This document shows, piece by piece, positions 6,231 through 11,994 of a DNA stretch of 11,994 bases. The position numbers were made by a program, and so were the translations under genes. The notes under the pieces were generated by a model. The model made no database searches, was not told the origin of the DNA, and saw only the letters and a list, made by a program, of their open reading frames with translations. Position 1 is the first letter of the stretch, and each line of letters opens with the position of its first letter. The DNA is from CAYSLZ01 sp964547295 (GTDB taxonomy: Bacteria; Patescibacteriota; Microgenomatia; UBA12405; JAHJSD01). Location of the stretch: positions 1 to 11,994 of the forward strand of contig CAZJMH010000021.1 of assembly GCA_964547295.1 (NCBI GenBank), written 5' to 3'.

Positions 6231-7646
6231 ATGCAAAGCAACTTTTATATCACCACCCCGATATATTATGTCAATGATGTGCCGCATATAGGTCACACTT
6301 GCACTACTATTGCCGCCGATATTGTTGCCCGTTATCATCGAATAAAAAAAGAAAATGTTTTTTTTCTTACTGGAACTGACGAACATGGTTTAAAGGTTTC
6401 CAAAGCGGCCCAAAAAAAAGATATGTCACCCAAAGAGTTTTGTGACCAGATTTCACCTAGATTTGAACAGGTTTGGAAAAATTTAAACATCAGCAACGAC
6501 TATTTTATTCGGACAACTGACAAGCGCCATAAAAAAGTTGTCAGCCAAATAATTCAAAAAATTTATGACCAGGGAGATTTATATAAAGACACCTATCAAG
6601 GCCTCTATTGCATTGGCTGTGAAAAGTTCCTAACTGAATCTGATCTGGAAAATGGTTGCTGTCCAATCCATCCACCCGACCAAACAATTAAGCAAAAAGA
6701 GGAAAATTGGTTTTTCCGATTATCAAAATATGCTCCAAAAATAATTAATTTAATAGAAAACGAGGAAACTAATTACATTTTCCCGCTAGGAAAGAGAAAT
6801 GAAATTTTAGCCAAACTTAAATCAGGCGTCCATGATATTTCTTTTTCTAGAGCAAATGTTGAATGGGGAATCCCAATTCCTTGGGATAAATCACAAACAA
6901 TTTATGTTTGGGTAGATGCATTAATTAATTATTACAGCTCCACCCAGTTTTTAAAAAATAAAGATAAATTTTGGCCGGCAAATGTTCACGTTTTAGGTAA
7001 AGAAATTATTTGGTTTCATACTGTAATTTGGCAATCAATGCTTCTTTCAGCTGGACTCCCTTTGCCTAAAAAAACTTTTGTCCACAGTTTTTACATTATG
7101 AAGGAACGAAAAATGTCCAAATCTCTTGGCAATTTAATTAATCCCCAACAATTAATTGATAAATTTGGAGTTGACGGCAGCCGATATTTAATTGCCGCCT
7201 CATTTCCGAACCGCAATGATACTAATATCAGCATCTCACGTTATACTAAAAAATATAATGCTGAGCTGGCTAACGGGTTAGGAAACCTTGTTTCTAGAAC
7301 GGCAAAATTAGCTGAAAAAAACGGCTTTGATTTTAATCAAAAAATTGAAAATAAGTTTTTTAGAGGCTTAGAAAAAACAATTAACAACTTTAATTTTTCT
7401 GCTGGACTAGATATAATTGCCAATAAATCTAGTCAAGGCATCTCAGCCACTAATCAGTATTTTACTCAAAAGAAAATTTGGGAATTAAAAGGAAAAGAAC
7501 AAAAAGAAAAATTAAATAAAATAATTAATAATTTGCATCAAATTGCCTTTAATCTTAAACCATTCATGCCACAAACAGCTGAAAAAATTAGTCAAACCTT
7601 TACCGGAAAAATAACTGCGCCTAAACCGCTCTTTCCTCGAGTTTAA
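6231..7646 (+). CDS. metG: Methionyl-tRNA synthetase
   Basis: The 471-residue class I synthetase charges tRNA-Met in the cytoplasm. The HIGH signature is at 19-22 (YYVNDVPHIGHTC), the conserved FFLTGTDEHG follows at about 44-53, and KMSKS is at 294-298. The connective domain keeps one zinc knuckle with ligands C127, C130, C144 and H147, the single-zinc CxxC...CxxH bacterial type. WVDALINYY and HVLGKEIIWFH are the usual catalytic-core motifs. The C-terminus ends after the anticodon-binding helical domain (FNLKPFMPQTAEKI); the extra tRNA-binding OB-fold domain of many bacterial MetRS is absent, fitting a reduced genome. It starts 1 bp after the rpsT stop, with only a weak GAAG upstream, so it is translated mainly by coupling. 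No T-box fits in the gap. Confidence 0.97.
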   Translation: MQSNFYITTPIYYVNDVPHIGHTCTTIAADIVARYHRIKKENVFFLTGTDEHGLKVSKAAQKKDMSPKEFCDQISPRFEQVWKNLNISNDYFIRTTDKRHKKVVSQIIQKIYDQGDLYKDTYQGLYCIGCEKFLTESDLENGCCPIHPPDQTIKQKEENWFFRLSKYAPKIINLIENEETNYIFPLGKRNEILAKLKSGVHDISFSRANVEWGIPIPWDKSQTIYVWVDALINYYSSTQFLKNKDKFWPANVHVLGKEIIWFHTVIWQSMLLSAGLPLPKKTFVHSFYIMKERKMSKSLGNLINPQQLIDKFGVDGSRYLIAASFPNRNDTNISISRYTKKYNAELANGLGNLVSRTAKLAEKNGFDFNQKIENKFFRGLEKTINNFNFSAGLDIIANKSSQGISATNQYFTQKKIWELKGKEQKEKLNKIINNLHQIAFNLKPFMPQTAEKISQTFTGKITAPKPLFPRV

Positions 7647-7652
7647 TAAAGA

Positions 7653-7661
7653 TGATAGAAT
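7653..7661 (+). promoter_or_regulatory. Possible extended -10 promoter of the glycosyltransferase operon
   Basis: TGATAGAAT in the 33-bp gap after metG fits an extended -10 box (TGnTAnAAT). A -35 box is not convincing (TTTCCT at 7633-7638). It would give an mRNA leader of about 12 bases with no Shine-Dalgarno before ATG 7680. Alternatively the operon is just read through from rpsT-metG. Confidence 0.35.
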
Positions 7662-7679
7662 AAGCCAGATCCACTAAAA

Positions 7680-9179
7680 ATGAAACGAAAAAAATCTAAA
7701 TTCTACCGATTTTTAGAAATGGTTCCCGGTTTAATTTCCTGGAACATCATTTTTTTCTTAGTTTGGGGTTCTTTCCTTGTTCCCCGACTAGTTGCTTATT
7801 TTGTAATTGCTTTTTTAATATATTGGCTATATCAATCATTTAAATCTGCTTACCTTGGCATCCGCGGCTACCTTAAAATAAACCAAACTAAAAAAATAAA
7901 CTGGCTCAAAAAATACCAAAACGAAAAAAAACCTGATTGGCTAAAATGGAAAGAAATAAAACACGTTGTTATTATTCCCAACTATAACGAAAACATTAAA
8001 ACTCTTTCTAAAAACCTTGACTCGCTTGCTAACCAAAAATATTTACGGCCGGATAAAAAATTAATTGTTTATTTAGCAATGGAACAAAGAGCAAAAGGCC
8101 ATAAACAAAGAGCTGAAGAGCTGATCTTAAAATTTAAAAATTGTTTCCATGATATTTCTGCTACCTATCACCCGGCTGATATTCCCGGAGAAATTAAAGG
8201 CAAGGCTTCTAATGAAGCCTGGGCAGCTAAAGAAGCTAAAAAACAATTAGTTGAAAAAGAAAATCTTGATATTAATAAATTAACTATTACCAGTTGTGAT
8301 GCCGATGCCCGGTTTAATGCTAATTATTTTGCCGCCTTAACCTATAAATTTTGCCGTTCAAAAAAACGTTATTACACCTTTTGGCAAGCACCGATATTTT
8401 CTCATAATAATTTAAATCAAGTGCCGGCCCCAATTAGGATAGTTGGAGTTATCAGTAACATAATCTATCTTTCTCATCTACAAGAACCTGACGGTCTATT
8501 TTTTAATCACTCAACTTATTCACTCAGTTTTAAACTAATCAACGATATTGGCTATTGGGATACCGATATAATTCCAGAAGATTGGCACATATTTTTACAA
8601 TCATTTTTTAGCACTAAAGGCAAATCTTTAGTCAGCCCAATTTTTACTCCGGTTAGTATTGATGCCCCTGAAGGCGAAACTTACTGGCAGGCGTTAAAAA
8701 ATCGCTATCTTCAATGTCAACGTCATGCTTGGGGAGCAACTGATATACCTTATGCAATTATAAAAACACTTGAACATAAAGAAATTCCTTTTTTAGTAAG
8801 ATTGTTAAGAACTTATAAACTAATTCAAACTCATACACTTTGGGCAACAAATTGGTTTATTCTTACCTTAGGCGCTTCTTTACCCCCATTACTTAATCCT
8901 AAATTTTTTCAAACATCTCTTGGTTATAATTTGCCGAAATTTTCACAAATTATCCTGACTATTTGTCTTCTTTCTTTGGCAATTACAATTGTTCTTGACT
9001 GGAAACTACAACCTAAAAAAGATAAAAACTTATCTTTTTGGCAAAAAATATTATATTTATTTCAATGGTTATTAATGCCAATAGCAACTCTGTTTATGTC
9101 TGTAATACCAGGCTTAGACGCTCAAACGAAATTACTCTTTGGAAAAAGACTAGAATATTGGGTAACTAAAAAATATTAA
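7680..9179 (+). CDS. Membrane glycosyltransferase, family 2-like
   Basis: The 499-residue protein has two N-terminal membrane segments (about 18-52), a cytoplasmic GT-A domain (about 94-360) and two to three C-terminal membrane helices (about 385-475). The GT-A core begins KHVVIIPNYNEN (the family-2 IPxxNE start) and carries DAD at 207-209 (the DxD metal and nucleotide-sugar site). It also has PED at 299-301 (the general-base region) and QCQRHAWG at 345-352, a variant of the QxxRW motif of processive and membrane-embedded GT2 enzymes. Those features predict an active transferase that builds a glycan on a lipid or polymer at the membrane; the sugar and acceptor cannot be read. It starts an operon with a three-helix protein (TAATG, 1-bp overlap) and a MraY/WecA-like protein, suggesting a lipid-linked or cell-surface glycan pathway. 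Confidence 0.87.
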   Translation: MKRKKSKFYRFLEMVPGLISWNIIFFLVWGSFLVPRLVAYFVIAFLIYWLYQSFKSAYLGIRGYLKINQTKKINWLKKYQNEKKPDWLKWKEIKHVVIIPNYNENIKTLSKNLDSLANQKYLRPDKKLIVYLAMEQRAKGHKQRAEELILKFKNCFHDISATYHPADIPGEIKGKASNEAWAAKEAKKQLVEKENLDINKLTITSCDADARFNANYFAALTYKFCRSKKRYYTFWQAPIFSHNNLNQVPAPIRIVGVISNIIYLSHLQEPDGLFFNHSTYSLSFKLINDIGYWDTDIIPEDWHIFLQSFFSTKGKSLVSPIFTPVSIDAPEGETYWQALKNRYLQCQRHAWGATDIPYAIIKTLEHKEIPFLVRLLRTYKLIQTHTLWATNWFILTLGASLPPLLNPKFFQTSLGYNLPKFSQIILTICLLSLAITIVLDWKLQPKKDKNLSFWQKILYLFQWLLMPIATLFMSVIPGLDAQTKLLFGKRLEYWVTKKY

Positions 9180-9559
9180 TGCCATCTAAAGAAAAATCTA
9201 ATTTATTAACTAAAATTGGTCAATTGTGGCTGAGAAAAAATATTTTTCGCGCCCTGGTATCTTCAATAGTTTTAATTATTATCCAATTAATTATCGTTAT
9301 TATTAGTTTTTCAAAATTACCGTCAAAAATCCCCTTGTTTTACTCTCGCCCTTGGGGAAAAGCGCAGTTAGCAGATTCAACCTATTTATTTTTACTTCCA
9401 GGCCTGTCTATTGGTATTTTAGTTATTAATGCAATAATTGCCGCTTTATTTATAGACAAAAAAAGTTTTTATAGCTTTTGTCTCACTTGGGCAAGTTCAA
9501 TTTTTTCCACCTTTTGTTTAATAACCCTTGTTAAAATTGTCCAAATTATTCTTTTATGA
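9179..9559 (+). CDS. Three-helix membrane protein of unknown function, resembling the DUF1648 pattern
   Basis: The 126-residue protein has three membrane segments (about 24-44, 67-91, 99-125). Between the first two is the stretch LPSKIPLFYSRPWGKAQLA (47-65). Its LP-x-x-IP-x-x-(Y/H)...G shape recalls the extracellular loop of DUF1648-type membrane proteins (LPxxIPxH), but similarity is slight. The gene overlaps the glycosyltransferase stop by one base (TAATG) and the next start by four (ATGA). It is therefore locked into translation with both neighbours, which argues for a shared complex or pathway. No catalytic residues are recognisable. I see no Shine-Dalgarno site; translation would be reinitiation. 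The function is not known, and a small membrane partner of the glycan enzymes is only inferred. Confidence 0.8.
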   Translation: MPSKEKSNLLTKIGQLWLRKNIFRALVSSIVLIIIQLIIVIISFSKLPSKIPLFYSRPWGKAQLADSTYLFLLPGLSIGILVINAIIAALFIDKKSFYSFCLTWASSIFSTFCLITLVKIVQIILL

Positions 9560-10602
9560 ACCTTTTACTTTCTCCTCTAACAATCAGCTTTATTATCAGC
9601 TTGTTTATCACTCCAATAACTATTTGGTTTTTTAAACGTAATAATTGGGTCGAAGATCCAACCAAAGAAAAACGCAAAAATATAACTCATCAAAGGCCAA
9701 TTCCCAGAGGCGGCGGAATCAGCTGTTTTATTGCTATTTTAATAACCAGTTTAATCTTTCTTACTCCTGATCCGCAATTAAAAGCAATTTTGATTTCTGG
9801 CGCTTTAACTCTTTTTATTGGCCTATTTGACGATTTTTTTAACCTTAACCCTTATTTCAGGTTATTAACCAACATAGCGGTAGCAATAATTATTATCCAG
9901 TCCGGAATAAAAATTAATTTCATTACCAATCCATTAGGTGGAATTATCAACCTGAATGTTAATTTATGGCTAATTAACATTGCTGATTTGATTAGTTTAG
10001 TTTGGATTCTCTGGTGTATGAATATCATTGGCTGGTCAGCCGGTATTGCCGGCCAATTACCAGGTTTTATTACTATTACCAGCCTAGTTATTGGTATTTT
10101 AAGCCTCAGGTTTATCCAAGACATTACTCAATGGCCGGTAACAGTCCTGGCTGGAACAGTTTCCGGTGCTTATTTAGGATTTTTGCCCTACAATTTTCTT
10201 CCTCAAAAAATCATGCCTGGTTACAGTGGAAAAAGTTTGGCTGGCTTATTAATAGCTGTTTTATCAATTCTTTCTGGAGCTAAATTAGCAACGGTTATTT
10301 TAACTTTAGGAATTCCAATGTTAGATGGTATCTGGGCAATTATCCGTCGCTTATCTCAGGGAAAAATGCCAGTCTGGGGAGATGCTCAGCACCTGCATCA
10401 TCTGCTGTTGAAAGCCGGTTTACCAAAACCAATAATAGCAATTATTTATTGGCTATTCTCAGCAATACTAGGGGGAATAGTTCTTCAACTCAACAGCCGT
10501 CAAAAAGCTTGGGCCTTTTTAATGGTTGGCGGAAGTTTTGTTTTTTTAACCCTCAGTTTAAAGCGAATTATAAAAAAAAATCATTCTGATTTTTCTGCAT
10601 AA
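9556..10602 (+). CDS. MraY/WecA-family membrane protein with lost active-site Asp residues
   Basis: The 348-residue protein has about ten membrane segments and belongs to the polyprenyl-phosphate phospho-sugar transferase family (MraY, WecA, TagO). It has PRGGG (50-54), GLFDDFFNLNPYFRL with the Asp pair at 92-93, PMLDGIW (255-260) and GDAQHLHH (275-282). Two otherwise near-invariant sites are altered. The NxxNxxDGxDG loop reads NIIGWSAGIAG (156-166), losing the second Asn and both Asp. The GDxGS motif reads GYSGKS (222-227), losing the Asp. In the known enzymes these residues line the Mg2+ and uridine site, so normal transferase activity is doubtful. The gene overlaps its upstream neighbour (ATGA). 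It could be an inactive partner of the operon glycosyltransferase, or use an altered substrate. The frame is intact, so it is not a pseudogene by frameshift. Confidence 0.85.
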   Translation: MNLLLSPLTISFIISLFITPITIWFFKRNNWVEDPTKEKRKNITHQRPIPRGGGISCFIAILITSLIFLTPDPQLKAILISGALTLFIGLFDDFFNLNPYFRLLTNIAVAIIIIQSGIKINFITNPLGGIINLNVNLWLINIADLISLVWILWCMNIIGWSAGIAGQLPGFITITSLVIGILSLRFIQDITQWPVTVLAGTVSGAYLGFLPYNFLPQKIMPGYSGKSLAGLLIAVLSILSGAKLATVILTLGIPMLDGIWAIIRRLSQGKMPVWGDAQHLHHLLLKAGLPKPIIAIIYWLFSAILGGIVLQLNSRQKAWAFLMVGGSFVFLTLSLKRIIKKNHSDFSA

Positions 10603-10608
10603 TCAGAA
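10572..10608 (-). terminator. Intrinsic terminator of the PEGA-SH3b gene, inside the convergent overlap
   Basis: On the minus strand an 8-bp stem (arms at 10608-10601 and 10591-10584, TTCTGATT pairing with AATCAGAA) with a 9-base loop is followed by TGA and nine T (10580-10572). The TGA is the gene's own stop codon. The stem is AT-rich, so it is a weak terminator in isolation. On the plus strand no T-run follows the hairpin, so it should work in one direction only. Confidence 0.5.
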
Positions 10609-11408
10609 GAAATCCATCCTTCTTCATCTTCTTCATACTCTATCTTATACCAACCAGAATCTTCTTCAATAAATTGAAATTCTTCACCCGGGCTTACCCG
10701 ACCGACCTCTTCAAAATTTCTTCCCGGTCCCTGTCTAACTCTTAACCACCCAGTTGGTGTATCACTAATAGTAACAAGAACTTGACTGGTTTCAATTTTT
10801 GCCGGTGTCGGTTTTTCAATTTCGCTAATTTCTTCTGTTTGCTTTATTAAATCGACAACTATCGATAATTTATAATTGTTCAAAGCCCGAGCCATAACTT
10901 CAACCTCTTGATATTGTGGGGCAGAAATTGATATCCGATGCTCTCCTTCTTCGATATCTTCAAAATTAAGCGGCGTAAAGCCGCGCATTTGGCCATCAAC
11001 ACTCACTGAACAATCATCAGGTTTACAAATAACACTTAACCCAGCTTTATCTTTAGAGCCGGTTTTTTCTAAATATATTATTCTTCCTCCTGAAAGTTCA
11101 GGTTTAGAATTAAACTCCCAATTTATAAAGGTATGAGTGCCAGGATTAAGAAACACTTTTCTTTCCCAAGCTGATGAAAACTCTCCTTGTTGAGGGACTA
11201 ATTTAATCTCCACCTCACCTGAACTGATAGAATCATTCTCATATGGAGTTGATCCAGCCTCTTGACCGTTAATATAAACCGTCGCCTGTGGATAAGCGTC
11301 TAAGGAAATCGCCGCTTTTTTATCGTTAAGGCCACCAGTAAAAATAAATACAGCCAAACCAATCACCCCAACTACTCCAATTAAAATTAAAATTCCCTTT
11401 TTTGTCAT
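10581..11408 (-). CDS. Membrane-anchored PEGA-PEGA-SH3b protein
   Basis: The 275-residue protein has an N-terminal membrane segment (about 5-24) and an ectodomain with two PEGA-like beta repeats. The first (about 32-112) has YPQATVYINGQEAGSTPY; the second (about 123-187) has CSVSVDGQMRGFTPLNF and EGEHRISISAPQYQ. A Pro/Glu linker leads to a C-terminal bacterial SH3 domain (about 208-272) with WLRVRQGPGRNFEEVGRV, GEEF, WYKIEY and GWISSDY. PEGA domains are surface modules and SH3b domains often bind cell-wall peptides, so an envelope-binding role is likely but inferred. The second PEGA has two close cysteines (CKPDDC) that may form a disulfide. The stop overlaps the convergent MraY/WecA-like gene by 22 bp. 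The start ATG has no Shine-Dalgarno and lies 14 bp after a good -10 box. Confidence 0.9.
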   Translation of the reverse strand: MTKKGILILIGVVGVIGLAVFIFTGGLNDKKAAISLDAYPQATVYINGQEAGSTPYENDSISSGEVEIKLVPQQGEFSSAWERKVFLNPGTHTFINWEFNSKPELSGGRIIYLEKTGSKDKAGLSVICKPDDCSVSVDGQMRGFTPLNFEDIEEGEHRISISAPQYQEVEVMARALNNYKLSIVVDLIKQTEEISEIEKPTPAKIETSQVLVTISDTPTGWLRVRQGPGRNFEEVGRVSPGEEFQFIEEDSGWYKIEYEEDEEGWISSDYAEKSE

Positions 11409-11422
11409 TTAATTACTAATTT

Positions 11423-11451
11423 AATATACCAAATTGTTCAACCCCCAGCAA
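11423..11451 (-). promoter_or_regulatory. Promoter of the PEGA-SH3b gene
   Basis: On the minus strand TTGCTG (11451-11446), a 17-bp spacer and an extended -10, TGGTATATT (hexamer 11428-11423), lie 14 bp before ATG 11408. The mRNA leader would be about seven bases with no ribosome-binding site. The -35 sequence is the same as that of murJ. Confidence 0.7.
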
Positions 11452-11493
11452 ATTAGTGTCCTGGCCGGGTACATCTTTAAAATTAAGTTTCCG

Positions 11494-11622
11494 TGTCACC
11501 CCAACCGTAGGCAAGTCTGACTTGCCGTAGCGGAGACATCCTTTTGGAACTTTAAAATATAAAAAGGGATTCCTCGACAAGCCCACGAGCCACGCAGGGT
11601 TCGGGGCTAGCCCGGAATGACA
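11494..11622. repeat. 129-bp imperfect palindromic element, probably a dispersed intergenic repeat
   Basis: The element is GC-richer than its surroundings. Its ends are inversely related: TGTCACCCC (11494-11502) against GGAATGACA (11614-11622). Inside are a perfect 8+1+8 palindrome, GGCAAGTC-T-GACTTGCC (11510-11526), a larger inverted pair ATCCTTTT (11538-11545) and AAAAGGGAT (11562-11570), and GGGCTAGCCC (11604-11613). The TGTCA...GGATTCCTCG...GGAATGACA pattern resembles repeats I associate with intergenic regions of many Patescibacteria genomes, but copy number cannot be tested here. No credible reading frame is present. It may fold as a long RNA hairpin or be a non-autonomous mobile repeat. 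Confidence 0.55.
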
Positions 11623-11720
11623 AAGCTCGTTACTTTAGGTATAAAAGATAGAAAAAATAGTTTGATAAGATTTGATATAGAAGTGTAAACGATGTTTGTT
11701 AACCACGATAATTAGAAATG
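11623..11720. other. AT-rich intergenic stretch without recognisable feature
   Basis: The bases between the palindromic element and the tRNA promoter are AT-rich, with A-runs such as GATAGAAAAAATAG. No coding frame, RNA gene or clear repeat is seen. A role as an UP-like or curved region upstream of the tRNA promoter is conceivable but unsupported. Confidence 0.4.
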
Positions 11721-11749
11721 TTGAACCCAGCAACTAGTAATGATAAAAT
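11721..11749 (+). promoter_or_regulatory. Promoter of the tRNA-Val/tRNA-Ile operon
   Basis: TTGAAC (11721-11726), a 17-bp spacer and an extended -10, TGATAAAAT (hexamer 11744-11749), precede the first tRNA. Transcription should start near 11756, leaving a leader of about 39 bases that contains a GC-rich hairpin. Confidence 0.7.
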
Positions 11750-11764
11750 CTAACTAATCGCAGG

Positions 11765-11798
11765 GCTTGCCTCGCCGAAGCCTTGCGCGGAGGCGGGC
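11765..11798 (+). repeat. GC-rich hairpin in the pre-tRNA leader, overlapping the tRNA-Val 5' end
   Basis: GCTTGCCTCGC (11765-11775) can pair with 11787-11798 in an 11-bp stem that includes two G-U pairs and one bulged G, closing a loop of about 11 bases. The right arm uses the first four bases of tRNA-Val. The sequence CTTGCC...CGAAGC...GCGGAG resembles part of the palindromic element at 11494-11622, so it may be a related repeat fragment. Confidence 0.5.
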
Positions 11799-11871
11799 GG
11801 TTAGCTCAGTTGGCTAGAGCGTTTCTTTGACGTAGAAAAGGCCAGGGGTTCGAGTCCTCTACCGCCCACCA
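11795..11871 (+). tRNA. tRNA-Val(GAC), CCA encoded
   Basis: A complete cloverleaf can be drawn. Acceptor GGGCGGT (11795-11801) pairs with ACCGCCC (11861-11867). The D stem is GCTC/GAGC with loop AGTTGGCTA. The anticodon stem TTTCT/AGAAA carries loop TTGACGT, giving anticodon GAC (11829-11831). The T arm has the TTCGAGT loop with one G-U pair in its stem. The discriminator is A (11868), as expected for valine tRNAs, and CCA (11869-11871) is encoded. It reads GUC and GUU codons. Confidence 0.95.
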
Positions 11872-11888
11872 AGGCGGGGTACACGACA

Positions 11889-11902
11889 GGCCCATTTGGG
11901 CC
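11889..11902 (+). repeat. Hairpin GGCCC-ATTT-GGGCC overlapping the 5' end of tRNA-Ile
   Basis: In the 26-bp spacer between the tRNAs, GGCCC (11889-11893) is perfectly complementary to the first five bases of tRNA-Ile (11898-11902) across a 4-base loop. The leader thus repeats the tRNA's own 3' acceptor strand (GGCCCA) and could compete with it for pairing in the precursor. Confidence 0.6.
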
Positions 11903-11971
11903 GTTAGCTCAGTCGGCTAGAGCGCTGTCCTGATAAGACAGAGGTCTCAGGTTCGAGTCCTGAACGGCCCA
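11898..11971 (+). tRNA. tRNA-Ile(GAT), CCA not encoded
   Basis: A complete cloverleaf can be drawn. Acceptor GGGCCGT (11898-11904) pairs with ACGGCCC (11964-11970). The D stem is GCTC/GAGC. The anticodon stem CTGTC/GACAG carries loop CTGATAA, giving anticodon GAT (11932-11934). The T arm is TCAGG/CCTGA with loop TTCGAGT. The discriminator is A (11971), followed by CTA rather than CCA, so the CCA end must be added by a nucleotidyltransferase. It lies 26 bp after tRNA-Val and probably shares its transcript. Confidence 0.96.
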
Positions 11972-11994
11972 CTAATGTATGACTACATAATTCT

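Noticed and set aside
6226..6231. T-box or other leader controlling metG
   Set aside because: Only one base separates rpsT from metG, so no leader RNA can be present.
9852..10283. Open frames on both strands inside the MraY/WecA-like gene
   Set aside because: They lie wholly inside a gene with clear family motifs in its own frame and lack start signals.
9556..10602. Calling the MraY/WecA-like gene mraY or wecA
   Set aside because: Missing Asp residues make the normal reaction doubtful, and the substrate cannot be read, so no symbol is given.
11494..11622. CRISPR-like array or small ORF in the GC-richer intergenic region
   Set aside because: There is no regularly spaced direct repeat and no frame with a credible start; the structure is inverted, not direct.
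11889..11971. GGCCCA copies before and at the end of tRNA-Ile as an integration attachment site
   Set aside because: The shared core is only six bases and there is no integrase or foreign gene nearby; a leader hairpin explains it equally well.
11972..11994. ATGTA-TGAC-TACAT hairpin after tRNA-Ile as a terminator
   Set aside because: The stem is only five AT-rich base pairs and no T-run is visible before the window ends.

Overview
The window is AT-rich, compact and looks like a Patescibacteria (Candidate Phyla Radiation) genome, most likely a Microgenomates-type lineage. This is inferred from gene content and style: tiny or overlapping gene spacings, short housekeeping proteins, many single-pass surface proteins with PT-rich linkers, a reduced pilN-pilO cluster, and a recurrent N-terminal anchor ending in a Q-x-x-R-R-x-A type motif. 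No species can be named from the sequence alone.

Left block (1-5902, all minus strand). Transcription runs from murJ (lipid II flippase) into a pilus-assembly and surface-protein cluster: pilN-like, pilO-like, a small acidic membrane protein, and a 444-residue protein with FN3, carboxypeptidase-regulatory-like and Ig-like domains between N- and C-terminal membrane segments. Two small anchored Cys-containing proteins follow; the last runs off the window edge at base 1. Good sigma70-like promoters sit before murJ, in the 39-bp murJ/pilN gap, and before the 175-residue protein. Genes inside the cluster overlap or are nearly contiguous, and some have clear Shine-Dalgarno sites.

Middle block (5960-10602, plus strand). 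rpsT (S20) diverges from murJ through a 57-bp region that appears to hold two interleaved promoters. rpsT is followed 1 bp later by metG. A three-gene membrane-glycan set comes next: a family-2-like glycosyltransferase, a three-helix membrane protein of unknown function, and a MraY/WecA-family protein. The last keeps the family fold motifs (PRGGG, DD, HLHH) but has lost the Asn/Asp residues of the NxxNxxDGxDG loop and the Asp of the GDxG motif. It is the most unusual protein here.

Right block (10581-11994). A minus-strand PEGA-PEGA-SH3b anchored protein converges on and overlaps the MraY/WecA-like gene by 22 bp. A 386-bp non-coding stretch then holds its promoter, a 129-bp palindromic element that looks like a dispersed repeat, and a strong plus-strand promoter. 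That promoter drives a tRNA-Val(GAC) - tRNA-Ile(GAT) pair whose flanks can pair with the acceptor strands.

A theme across the window is that the best promoters place their -10 box only 6-15 bp before the start codon. This predicts leaderless or near-leaderless mRNAs for rpsT, murJ and pilN and very short leaders for two others, whereas some genes inside operons carry Shine-Dalgarno sites.
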